Below, in pieces: positions 8,324 to 18,464 of a DNA stretch of 38,803 nucleotides. The stretch is from assembly GCA_019115005.1 (NCBI GenBank), contig DXEK01000158.1:1-38803 (forward strand). Reading direction: 5' to 3'. The stretch comes from Candidatus Fusicatenibacter merdavium (GTDB taxonomy: Bacteria > Bacillota > Clostridia > Lachnospirales > Lachnospiraceae). Position 1 is the first letter of the stretch. Each line of letters opens with the position of its first letter. Position numbers and translations under genes: made by a program. The notes beneath the pieces are model-generated. The model was not told the DNA's origin. It saw only the letters and a program-made list of their open reading frames with translations, and did no database searches.

Positions 8324-8716
8324 TTATCTGAATGTGAACACCTGATTTTCTGTGATAACCGTTCCGTCAGCCAAATCGTTATTCCCTATGTACCGGATAT
8401 AAATCCGCATATATTGATAGCCTTGTTTCTGTGCATACTTCAGACATTCCAGCCACAGGGTTCTTCCCAGCCCCAGGCGGTGATACTCTTTCCGGACAGC
8501 CATCACAAAGATTTCCACAGCAGCAGGCCCTGTTTCCCTCAATGCCAGAAAACCGGCCGGCTCTCCATCGGCATAGACAGTCCAGAATGGCAGTCCTGCA
8601 CTGACTGCGATATACTCTTCCGTACTTTCCGGAATTCCAAACCATTCCGGCAGACTGCTCAGAACAGCCCGCGAAATCCTCTTCTTATCTTCCTCATCAA
8701 TAATAAATTCTACCAC
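8324..8716 (-). CDS. GNAT-family acetyltransferase with an altered C-terminus
   Basis: This 130-residue protein starts like many GNAT enzymes (LPEWFGIPESTEEYI near residues 22-36). It keeps the acetyl-CoA binding motif A: FVMAVRKEYHRLGLGRTLWLE near residues 70-92. Relatives usually continue for another 25-40 residues with an FY..LGF segment that completes the fold. Here the protein instead ends with a divergent stretch, GNNDLADGTVITENQVFTFR. No frameshifted remnant of the usual end was found in the other frames. The start is GTG at 8716 after GAGGTG. It is the first gene of the amidase operon. It may be a shortened but stable enzyme or an inactive remnant. Confidence 0.68.
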   Translation of the reverse strand: MVEFIIDEEDKKRISRAVLSSLPEWFGIPESTEEYIAVSAGLPFWTVYADGEPAGFLALRETGPAAVEIFVMAVRKEYHRLGLGRTLWLECLKYAQKQGYQYMRIYIRYIGNNDLADGTVITENQVFTFR

Positions 8717-8835
8717 TTTATCACCTCGAATGCTATGGATTCACAGAAATTACATATTTTGTCGATTCCCCAATTCATTTGGCTCTCTCATGAAATACTG
8801 TCATGTATTTCTATATACTTATTTCCCATGCAACC

Positions 8836-8876
8836 AAAAATACCCGCGGACATTGCTTCACGCAATGCCGCGGGTA
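8836..8876 (-). terminator. Terminator of guaB
   Basis: TACCCGCGG-CATTGC pairs with GCAATG-CCGCGGGTA around a short loop, with a single bulged base. On the minus strand the stem is followed by TTTTT. It lies about 50 bases after the guaB stop. Confidence 0.9.
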
Positions 8877-8923
8877 CTGTATACGTGCGCAGTCAATGAC
8901 CGCGCATCTGTAAACGATCATCG

Positions 8924-10402
<1,479 letters not shown>

Positions 10403-10433
10403 TCATTTGTCATTTTATAGTTGCATTTACAAT

Positions 10434-10470
10434 GTAACAGTTCGGCCGGCAGGACCAGCAGAACTGTTGC
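10434..10470. repeat. Intergenic palindrome, strong copy with longer spacer
   Basis: Arms GTAACAGTTC and GAACTGTTGC (one exchange) flank a 17-base GC-rich spacer starting GGCCGGC. The copy lies in the guaB leader, about 50 bases upstream of the start codon. It belongs to the same family as 6522-6549 and 34039-34072. Confidence 0.65.
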
Positions 10471-10510
10471 TTTATAGTTCTAATTAGTTTACCAAAACGA
10501 AAGGAACCTG

Positions 10511-11020
10511 TCAATCATAAAATACTTTTCGCGGCATCTTGCTGCGGATATCTTTCAGCATCGTCTCGTTGGGTTCAAAAACAACCAGTTCCATCTGGCT
10601 GTTCCTGGAGATCACAAAACCGTAAGGCTTATGGCCCTCTCCCTCGATCCCGGAGGAATAATCAGCTTTTTTCAGGCTGCGGTTATTCTTGTAGGAATCC
10701 AGACGGTGCGAATTCCACGGCGCCATAATTTCCATAGAAGAAAGGTCGTAGCTGGCTGCGCGTTTTCTTCTGGACTTGGAGAAAATGCGGTCCACCTCCA
10801 GTTCTCCATTGACATACAGATATTCAAACTCTACATTCAGACGCGGGAGAAATATATAATCCACGATTCCCAAGATAACTGCGCCGATCAGCAGGAGCGG
10901 CATCAGCACCAGGCCTGCCAGTGCAAACAGTACCGTGAAAAATATCAGCGCAAATTTGATCGCCTGATCCTTTCCCGATGGTTTTTTCGGCACCATGACT
11001 TCCGTGTACAGATCACTCAT
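10511..11020 (-). CDS. Unknown two-helix membrane protein (DUF6106-like)
   Basis: A 169-residue protein with a short N-terminal tail, a hydrophobic hairpin of two segments (about 21-57) and a soluble C-terminal domain of about 110 residues that is probably cytoplasmic. The domain has the motif EFEYLYVNGELEVDRIFSK and a basic RKRAASYDL stretch. The layout resembles small Lachnospiraceae proteins annotated as DUF6106; I hold that name with moderate confidence only. The start follows GAGGAGG, two bases after the stop of the upstream membrane protein, so the two are translationally linked. Nothing in the sequence gives a function. Confidence 0.6.
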   Translation of the reverse strand: MSDLYTEVMVPKKPSGKDQAIKFALIFFTVLFALAGLVLMPLLLIGAVILGIVDYIFLPRLNVEFEYLYVNGELEVDRIFSKSRRKRAASYDLSSMEIMAPWNSHRLDSYKNNRSLKKADYSSGIEGEGHKPYGFVISRNSQMELVVFEPNETMLKDIRSKMPRKVFYD

Positions 11021-11022
11021 TT

Positions 11023-11688
11023 TCAGTTGTCCTCCTCAAGGTAATTAATAAAAGCTTTTGTTGTATCCAGATTCTGTGCATTCACCAAGACTGCCAGATA
11101 TACCGGTTCGTAAGTAGTAAGGTTCATCTCCTGATACCTCGCCAGATTGGTAATATCGAGTGCGGTATCGCCTTCCGAGATATTATATTTCTGACATTCT
11201 TCTTCCGAAAGAAGATCCGTCAGATCCATGAAATATTCCTGCTCCGCGTAATGCTCATAGACATCCTCGTTGCAGATCAGCACATCCATGCCCTGGGCGG
11301 CTGTCACCGCGGTAAATTTCATGATCGTATTATAGTCGCCGTTACTCATGTCATTACCAAAAGCATAACTGGTATCGATCCCCACCTGCTGGTACTTATC
11401 GTCAGGGTCTCCAAACTCCTCCTGCAGCTGTTCCTCCAGCGGTTCCAGATCATCTATATTGCTGGAATTTGCCACACCGATGCTCAGAATGTCATAATAC
11501 TTTGAATTTTCAACCAGGCTTCTGATGATGAAAATCAGAACGATCACACCGATTATGCCGAAGATCAACGGCTTGTAGTAGGTCCAGATATACTCCAGTT
11601 TCCCGGAGAGATTCATCTCCGACAGTTTCTCACGCTCCAATTCCATTTTTTCTTTTCTGGTTCGATCCGATTCATACCGTTTTGCCAT
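11023..11688 (-). CDS. Unknown membrane-anchored protein with binding-protein-like domain
   Basis: A 221-residue protein. A charged N-terminal segment (1-38, rich in Glu, Lys and Arg) precedes one transmembrane helix (about 40-60). The rest is an acidic domain predicted to lie outside the cell. Stretches such as GMDVLICNEDVYEHYAEQEYFMDLTDLL resemble one lobe of ABC solute-binding proteins, but the domain is too short for a full two-lobe fold. No lipobox is present. It forms a two-gene operon with 10511-11020, driven by a promoter that overlaps the groL terminator. No homologue with known function is recognised. Confidence 0.6.
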   Translation of the reverse strand: MAKRYESDRTRKEKMELEREKLSEMNLSGKLEYIWTYYKPLIFGIIGVIVLIFIIRSLVENSKYYDILSIGVANSSNIDDLEPLEEQLQEEFGDPDDKYQQVGIDTSYAFGNDMSNGDYNTIMKFTAVTAAQGMDVLICNEDVYEHYAEQEYFMDLTDLLSEEECQKYNISEGDTALDITNLARYQEMNLTTYEPVYLAVLVNAQNLDTTKAFINYLEEDN

Positions 11689-11734
11689 GTGTATTTTTTC
11701 TCCTTCGCTGGTAATCCCCCCGATCGTTCCCTCG

Positions 11735-11763
11735 ATTATATCACAAAAAAGGGCTATCGTCTA
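11735..11763 (-). promoter_or_regulatory. Promoter nested in the groL terminator
   Basis: On the minus strand TAGACG (11758-11763) and TATAAT (11735-11740) are 17 bp apart. The -35 box lies in the loop and arm of the groL terminator hairpin, and the -10 box just beyond its T-tract. It should drive 11688-10511. Confidence 0.6.
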
Positions 11764-11776
11764 CCTGCGATAGCCC
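11745..11776 (-). terminator. Terminator of groESL
   Basis: GGGCTATCG and CGATAGCCC form a nine-pair stem. On the minus strand it is followed by TTTTTT. It starts 58 bases after the groL stop. Confidence 0.9.
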
Positions 11777-11833
11777 TTTAAAATTTTCTGTCGGGATCAC
11801 GTCCGCATCGTATTCAGCATCCTGAACCGCTGC

Positions 11834-13474
<1,641 letters not shown>

Positions 13475-13499
13475 TTAATAAAATGTCTTTTTTATATCT

Positions 13500-13514
13500 G
13501 CCGGATCTTCCGGC
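13500..13514 (-). other. Hairpin in the groES-groL gap
   Basis: GCCGGA and TCCGGC form a six-pair stem with a three-base loop between groES and groL. There is no T-tract, so it is not a terminator. It may mark an mRNA processing or stability site. A weak GGTTC/GAACC inverted repeat with an 8-base spacer follows at 13538-13555. Confidence 0.35.
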
Positions 13515-13563
13515 ATGTCTGTCAGATTTTTCTTCCCGGTTCAGCTGACGGAACCTCCGCAGA

Positions 13564-13848
13564 TTACTCTACGATTGCCAGAATGTCGCTCTGTTTTACA
13601 ATGATATATTCCTCATCATCCAGCTTTACGTCTGTTCCGGAATACTTGGAATAAATCACCTGATCGCCGACGGAAACTTCCATCTTAACTTCTTTTCCGT
13701 CTTCTACTGTTCCAGGTCCTACAGCAACGACTTCTGCCTGCTGCGGTTTTTCCTGTGCCTGTCCCGGAAGAACGATTCCGGATTTTGTGGTCTCCTCTGC
13801 TTTCAGTTCTTTCAATACAACTCTGTCACCTAATGGTACTAACTTCAT
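13564..13848 (-). CDS. groES: Co-chaperonin GroES (10 kDa)
   Basis: The lid of the GroEL chamber, active as a cytoplasmic heptamer. It has the usual 94 residues and the family motifs: PLGDRVVLKELKAEETTKSGIVLP at the start (containing the mobile loop), KPQQAEVVAVGPG, and the C-terminal half with VGDQVIYSKYSGTDVKLDDEEYIIVKQSDILA. The start follows AAAGGAGG. It is the first gene of groESL. A consensus promoter (13926-13954) and a CIRCE operator (13887-13913) lie upstream, so repression by HrcA during normal growth and induction by heat are expected. hrcA itself is not in the window. Confidence 0.99.
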   Translation of the reverse strand: MKLVPLGDRVVLKELKAEETTKSGIVLPGQAQEKPQQAEVVAVGPGTVEDGKEVKMEVSVGDQVIYSKYSGTDVKLDDEEYIIVKQSDILAIVE

Positions 13849-13886
13849 GATCTATTGCCTCCTTTAAGCTTTCCTTTCTTGTGTTA

Positions 13887-13913
13887 TTAGCACTCGTTTC
13901 GATCGAGTGCTAC
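13887..13913. promoter_or_regulatory. CIRCE operator (HrcA binding site)
   Basis: TTAGCACTC, nine spacer bases and GAGTGCTAC form the CIRCE inverted repeat. Only the last base differs from the consensus. It lies directly downstream of the -10 box of groES. Confidence 0.95.
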
Positions 13914-13925
13914 TTGATGATTCTT

Positions 13926-13954
13926 ATCATAGTGTTTCCGGCGGCATTTCGCAA
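13926..13954 (-). promoter_or_regulatory. groESL promoter
   Basis: On the minus strand TTGCGA (13949-13954) and TATGAT (13926-13931) are separated by 17 bp. The CIRCE element overlaps the expected start of transcription. Confidence 0.85.
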
Positions 13955-14069
13955 CTTTATTTTTTTTTGTGATCTCGCATATTTTTTCTTTTTATCTCTT
14001 ATTTTCTCTTGCTATCTCTTGTTTTCTTACTTTTTTCATTTTTTGAGATTTAATAATCTGTTTATATTT

Positions 14070-14181
14070 CCAAAACAAAAGTGGCTGCCGCAAAATGAAA
14101 TTACCGCTTCAGGAAATCTGTCGGCAGCATATCCTCCCGCCGGATTCTCCTGTGTACTATTTCATCTTGCGGCAGCCACTT
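14070..14181 (-). terminator. Long-armed terminator-like inverted repeat after codY
   Basis: A 23-bp arm at 14159-14181 and its complement at 14079-14101 differ at one base and are 57 bases apart. On the minus strand the second arm is followed by TTTTGTTTTGG, a typical terminator tail. An inner CGGCAGC (14122-14128) can pair with the same GCTGCCG (14084-14090) as the outer CGGCAGC (14170-14176), so two mutually exclusive hairpins share one 3' arm. The remaining part of the 13849-14204 gap holds the groES promoter and a T-rich stretch. Confidence 0.6.
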
Positions 14182-14204
14182 GTGCCTGGCGCACCGGAAA
14201 TCGA

Positions 14205-15026
14205 TCATCCGTTTTCCGCCGGTGTCTGCGCTTCTCCTTTGTTCTTCAGATTCTTTCTGGCCTTGATCTCGTCCAGTTCATCGAAGATATAATCATTCAG
14301 GACTTTGATATAAGTCCCCTTCATTCCACTGGAACGTGATTCAATTACACCCGCACTCTCAAACTTGCGCAGTGCATTGACGATCACTGAACGGGTAATT
14401 CCCACGCGGTCTGCAATCTTGCTGGCAACCAGAATCCCCTCGTCTCCATCCAGTTCATCAAAAATATGCGTGATCGCTTCCAACTCTGAGAAAGAAAGTG
14501 TATTAAACGCAGATTTGACAACCTGCACTTTTCTGTTTTCCTCCACATTCTCCTCATTGACAGAACGCATCATCTCAAGACCGACAACCGTTGTTCCATA
14601 CTCACTGACAATAATATCGTCGATATCGTACTGGGGATCCACGCGGTACATAAAGACCGTGCCAAGCCGTTCTCCTGCAATATCGATCGGACAGATAATC
14701 GCATTATAACGGGAAACCCCCGGACGCTCAAATCCCAGCGTCTCCAGATTTACATTCTCCTTGGTAGACAAAACGCTCAGCAGACGGTCGTTCAGAAGAC
14801 TGTCCACATATCCTCCCACCTTGTCGTCGATCAGTTCCGTGATCTCCTCCACACCCGGGCAAAGACTGATGCCGAGTACCTTTCCTTTTTTGCTGATCAC
14901 CAGAATATTGGAATCCAGGGTTTCCATCATTACCTCACAGATATCATTGAAAACAACCTTGGTTGAATGATTATTATGAAGTAACTTGTTAATCTTTCTG
15001 GTTTTATCGAGTAATTGTACGCCCAT
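14205..15026 (-). CDS. codY: GTP-sensing transcriptional repressor CodY
   Basis: CodY is the global nutrient regulator of low-GC Gram-positives; it senses branched-chain amino acids and GTP and represses adaptive genes. The 273-residue protein shows the N-terminal family signature MGVQLLDKTRKINKLL, an N-terminal GAF-type ligand domain (about 1-160) and a C-terminal winged helix (about 200-255) with the recognition sequence TRSVIVNALRKFESAGVIESR. It is about 14 residues longer than the Bacillus protein because of a charged tail. The start at 15026 fits the family and follows AAGGAG; an upstream in-frame ATG adds nine unconserved residues. It has its own promoter with CodY-box-like sequences nearby. 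Confidence 0.96.
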   Translation of the reverse strand: MGVQLLDKTRKINKLLHNNHSTKVVFNDICEVMMETLDSNILVISKKGKVLGISLCPGVEEITELIDDKVGGYVDSLLNDRLLSVLSTKENVNLETLGFERPGVSRYNAIICPIDIAGERLGTVFMYRVDPQYDIDDIIVSEYGTTVVGLEMMRSVNEENVEENRKVQVVKSAFNTLSFSELEAITHIFDELDGDEGILVASKIADRVGITRSVIVNALRKFESAGVIESRSSGMKGTYIKVLNDYIFDELDEIKARKNLKNKGEAQTPAENG

Positions 15027-15071
15027 TGACTTCTCCTTTCTTATTATTTCCATTCTTTCTATGTTAATCTC

Positions 15072-15100
15072 ATTCTATCACGGAATTGTTCGAAAATCAA
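15072..15100 (-). promoter_or_regulatory. codY promoter
   Basis: On the minus strand TTGATT (15095-15100) and TAGAAT (15072-15077) are 17 bp apart, about 45 bases upstream of the codY start. Confidence 0.75.
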
Positions 15101-15103
15101 CGT

Positions 15104-15118
15104 ATTTTTCAGACAAAT
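15104..15118. promoter_or_regulatory. CodY-box-like site upstream of codY
   Basis: ATTTTTCAGACAAAT matches the 15-base CodY consensus (AATTTTC-W-GAAAATT) at 12 of 15 positions and lies next to the -35 box. A weaker 11/15 match overlaps the -35 itself. This would fit autoregulation. Confidence 0.4.
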
Positions 15119-15170
15119 GGAAGTATTATGAAAAAAACTTAAAGTTTAGGGCGCATCTTTCACTGACAAA

Positions 15171-15229
15171 ACAAAAAATACCAGAGCATGCATAAAAATT
15201 AGTTTCTGTAATTTTCACACATGCTCTGG
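15171..15229 (-). terminator. Terminator of topA
   Basis: CCAGAGCATG (15181-15190) pairs with CATGCTCTGG (15220-15229), and the AT-rich inner part extends the stem. On the minus strand it runs into TATTTTTTGT. Confidence 0.85.
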
Positions 15230-15253
15230 CTCAGTCCTCTGTATCCGATTTCT

Positions 15254-15280
15254 GCGGCAGTCCGCCAGCGGAACAGTTAC
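15254..15280. repeat. Degenerate copy of the intergenic palindrome
   Basis: GCGGCAGTCC, spacer GCCAGCG and GAACAGTTAC align with the GTAACAGTTC/GAACTGTTAC family. The right arm matches 8 of 10 positions and the left 6 of 10. It lies between the topA stop and its terminator. Taken alone this copy would not be convincing. Confidence 0.3.
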
Positions 15281-15306
15281 GTTTTTTTATACAATAGGAT
15301 CAGAAT

Positions 15307-17391
15307 TTACTCCTCTTCTTCTTTTTTCCGTACCTCAACGTATCCGCAGTGCTCATCTGCGCACACCAGCTTATTCCCTTTTTCCAGCATATATCCGCCG
15401 CAGACCGGACACTTTTTCGCCGAAGGCTTCTGCCAGGACATAAAATCACAGTTGGGATTATCCTCGCACCCGTAGTATTTTCTTCCCTTCTTTGTCTTCT
15501 TCAGGATCACTTCTTTCCCGCATTTCGGACAGGGAACACCGATCTTTTCCAGATATGGCTTTGTATTTTTGCACTCCGGGAATCCCGGACATGCCAGGAA
15601 TTTACCGTGAGGACCGTATTTGACCACCATGTTCCGACCGCAGTTCTCACAGATCACGTCCGTCACTTCATCTTCCACTTTAACTTCTTCCAGTTCTTTT
15701 TCTGCCTGATGAACCGCTTCCTCCAGATCCGGCCAGAAATTTGCGACAACCGTCTTCCAGCGGATCGTTCCGTCGCCGATCTTATCCAGCAGCGCTTCCA
15801 TATTTGCCGTAAAGTTCACGTCCACGATACTCGGAAACGCCTGTTTCATCATATTATTGACCACTTCCCCGAGTTCCGTCAGGTACAGATTTTTATTCTC
15901 TTTGGCCACATAACGGCGGTTGATGATCGTCGTTATGGTCGGAGCATACGTACTTGGACGGCCGATTCCCAATTCCTCCAGCGTCTTTACCAGAGAAGCC
16001 TCTGTGTAATGAGCCGGCGGCTGGGTGAAATGCTGCTGTTTATCAAACTGTTCCAATGTCAGCAAAGTGTCGGTATCCAGGCCACGGACCACCGTGTTGT
16101 TTTCTTTTTTCTCATCTTCCTCCTGTGTGTAGACAGACATGAAACCGTCGAATTTCACGCGGGAAGAAGCCGCCGTGAACAGATATCCGTTTCCGGTAAT
16201 CTTAGCGGAAGTCGTCTCATAAACCGCCGGTTTCATACGGCTGGCAACAAAACGCTTCCAGATCAGCTGATAAAGGCGGAACTGATCTCTGGAAAGAGAC
16301 TCTTTCATCAAGACCGGCGTGCGGGTCACATCCGTCGGACGGATCGCCTCATGAGCGTCCTGAGCCCCTTTGTTTTGATTTCCGTTTCCGTTGCCGCCCT
16401 GGGCAGTATATTCCTGTCCGTACTGCTCACTGATATAATTCTTTGCCGCAGCATCCGCCTCGTCGGAAATACGTGTGGAGTCTGTACGCAGATAAGAGAT
16501 CAAACCGACCGTTCCGTTTCCTTTGACATCGACGCCTTCATATAACTGCTGTGCCAGACGCATCGTCTTCTGAGTCGAAAAATTCAATACTTTGGAGGCT
16601 TCCTGCTGAAGGGTACTCGTCGTAAACGGCAGCGGCGCTTTCTTGCTCCGCTCCCCTTTTTTTACTTCGGACACGACAAACTCCGCTCCATCCAGATCCT
16701 CCAGAATCCTGTTCATCTCTTTCTCGGAAGAGATCGTATATTTTTCTCCTTCTTTACCGTAAAATTTCGCTATCAGCGGTTTCTTTTCCTTCGGGATCGC
16801 AAAATGTGCATCCAGCGTCCAATATTCCTTCGGGATAAACGCGTTAATCTCATCTTCCCGGTCGGCGATGATCCGCAGAGCTACGGACTGTACACGGCCT
16901 GCGCTGAGTCCTCTCTTGATTTTTTTCCAGAGCACCGGACTGATCTCATAACCCACCATTCGGTCGAGACACCGGCGGGCCTGCTGCTCGTCCACCAGAT
17001 TCATGTCGATATCTCTGGCTTCCTTAATAGAAGCTTTTATCGCAGTTTTCGTTATTTCATTAAATGTAATCCTGCGCATTTTCTTCTCATCCAGTTTCAA
17101 AGCCTTGGACAGATGCCAGGAGATCGCCTCCCCTTCACGGTCAGGGTCCGTTGCCAGATATACTTTCTCCGCTTTTTTCGCGGACTTTCTCAAAGATGCG
17201 AGAAGTTCACCTTTTCCGCGGATCGTAATATATTTCGGTTCGAAATCGTGTTCCACATCAATGCCAAGACTACTCTTCGGCAGGTCGCGGACGTGTCCCA
17301 TGGACGCGGCCACCTCATAATTCGAGCCCAGAAATTTCTTGACCGTCTTTACTTTTGCGGGTGATTCCACGATTACAAGATATTTCGCCAC
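15307..17391 (-). CDS. topA: DNA topoisomerase I (type IA)
   Basis: TopA relaxes negative supercoils by cutting one strand through a tyrosine. From the chosen start it has 694 residues. An N-terminal TOPRIM domain (KYLVIVESPAKVKTVKKFLG; acidic motif ATDPDREGE near 80-88) precedes the catalytic core with ISYLRTDSTRIS (active-site Tyr near residue 300). Three C-terminal four-cysteine zinc fingers follow (CENCGRNM..CPGFPEC, CPKCGKEV..CEDNPNC, CPVCGGYM..CADEHC). The start is GTG at 17391, seven bases after AGGAGG. The longer frame begins at a TTG without a site and contains that ribosome binding site. It lies downstream of comM-dprA but has its own promoter. Confidence 0.97.
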   Translation of the reverse strand: MAKYLVIVESPAKVKTVKKFLGSNYEVAASMGHVRDLPKSSLGIDVEHDFEPKYITIRGKGELLASLRKSAKKAEKVYLATDPDREGEAISWHLSKALKLDEKKMRRITFNEITKTAIKASIKEARDIDMNLVDEQQARRCLDRMVGYEISPVLWKKIKRGLSAGRVQSVALRIIADREDEINAFIPKEYWTLDAHFAIPKEKKPLIAKFYGKEGEKYTISSEKEMNRILEDLDGAEFVVSEVKKGERSKKAPLPFTTSTLQQEASKVLNFSTQKTMRLAQQLYEGVDVKGNGTVGLISYLRTDSTRISDEADAAAKNYISEQYGQEYTAQGGNGNGNQNKGAQDAHEAIRPTDVTRTPVLMKESLSRDQFRLYQLIWKRFVASRMKPAVYETTSAKITGNGYLFTAASSRVKFDGFMSVYTQEEDEKKENNTVVRGLDTDTLLTLEQFDKQQHFTQPPAHYTEASLVKTLEELGIGRPSTYAPTITTIINRRYVAKENKNLYLTELGEVVNNMMKQAFPSIVDVNFTANMEALLDKIGDGTIRWKTVVANFWPDLEEAVHQAEKELEEVKVEDEVTDVICENCGRNMVVKYGPHGKFLACPGFPECKNTKPYLEKIGVPCPKCGKEVILKKTKKGRKYYGCEDNPNCDFMSWQKPSAKKCPVCGGYMLEKGNKLVCADEHCGYVEVRKKEEEE

Positions 17392-17424
17392 CTTATTGCC
17401 TCCTGATTTAACCAAATTTAGCTA

Positions 17425-17453
17425 AATATACACCAAAAAGTTTTTTCTTGCAA
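17425..17453 (-). promoter_or_regulatory. topA promoter
   Basis: On the minus strand TTGCAA (17448-17453) and TATATT (17425-17430) are 17 bp apart in the gap after dprA. Confidence 0.75.
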
Positions 17454-17530
17454 GTCCCTTTTCTTTCAATTTTTTCATCCTGAGCCGTGAAACCGGGGCA
17501 AATGAGATGATTTTACAGAACTTTTACTTT

Positions 17531-18460
17531 CTACCCGCGGAGGAAGTAAACGTTTTTCCCGTCCTCGAAAAGGAACCCGTCCAGCTGCATGCGGACCAAC
17601 AGCGCAGAGAGTTCCGGAATCGTATGCCCGGTGGCATGATGAAGTTCTTCCAGCGTGTGGCTGCCATCTTCGATTGCCCGGAGCACCCTCTTTTCCTCCC
17701 GGGACAGCTTTCTGCCCGCTTCTGTCGAAGTTCCCGACGGCCTCCCTCTTTCCGATCCAGTAGCTTCCTGATACGCAGCCGGTCTTTCAAAAAAACGCCA
17801 TTTTCCGACAGACTCCAGTTCCTCCAGGAGCGCTGTCGGGTCCACGGCGATGCCTGCACCCTGAGCGATCAGGCGGTTGCTTCCCTCACTGAGAGTTTCA
17901 TTGACTCTTCCCGGCAGTGCATACACACTTTTCCCCTGTTCCAGGGCGTAGTCGGCAGTGATCAGCGAACCGCTCTTTTGCCGAGCCTCCACGACCAGGA
18001 CCAGATCCGCCAGCGCGCTGATCACCCGGTTTCTCTGGGGAAAATGCCAGGCCAGCGGCCGCTCTCCCGGCTGGAATTCCGACAGGACGCCGCCTTCCTG
18101 CTCCAGAATCCTGCGCATCAAGGGATAATTTTCTCTGGGATAGCAGATATTTACACCGCATCCCAGCACCGCGAACGTCAGCCCGCCGCCTTCCAGAGCT
18201 CCTTCATGGGCGGCTGCATCGATACCACTCGCCAGTCCGCTGATGATCTGTACACCCGCTGCCGCCAGTTCCCGCGCGAACCTTCTGGCCTGTTCCCTTC
18301 CATAGGCGCTGCACGCACGTCCTCCCACGATCGCTGCAGATGGCAGATCATCCCGCGGCAGTTTCCCTTTTACATAGATGCCCTTCGGCATACCGGGAAG
18401 GGGTTTCATCCGCGCCGGATACTCTTTGTCCCCCTGGTCATAATATACAATACTTTCCAT
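17531..18460 (-). CDS. dprA: DNA-processing protein DprA
   Basis: DprA binds incoming single-stranded DNA during transformation and loads RecA. The 309-residue protein has a Rossmann-like core (about 40-245) with the motifs AAIVGGRACSAYG, ISGLASGIDAAAHEGAL, VLGCGVNICYPREN and QRNRVISALADLVLVVEA. A C-terminal winged-helix DML1-like domain (about 245-309) follows. The N-terminal SAM-like domain of longer relatives is missing, as in several Firmicutes. It begins four bases after the comM stop, using a GGAGGG site inside the end of comM, so the two are translationally coupled. Confidence 0.93.
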   Translation of the reverse strand: MESIVYYDQGDKEYPARMKPLPGMPKGIYVKGKLPRDDLPSAAIVGGRACSAYGREQARRFARELAAAGVQIISGLASGIDAAAHEGALEGGGLTFAVLGCGVNICYPRENYPLMRRILEQEGGVLSEFQPGERPLAWHFPQRNRVISALADLVLVVEARQKSGSLITADYALEQGKSVYALPGRVNETLSEGSNRLIAQGAGIAVDPTALLEELESVGKWRFFERPAAYQEATGSERGRPSGTSTEAGRKLSREEKRVLRAIEDGSHTLEELHHATGHTIPELSALLVRMQLDGFLFEDGKNVYFLRG

Positions 18461-18464
18461 TCAT

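Noticed and set aside
8717..8835. Promoter of the acetyltransferase-amidase operon
   Set aside because: Several AT-rich hexamers are present but no pair has both good boxes and proper spacing, so no call was made.
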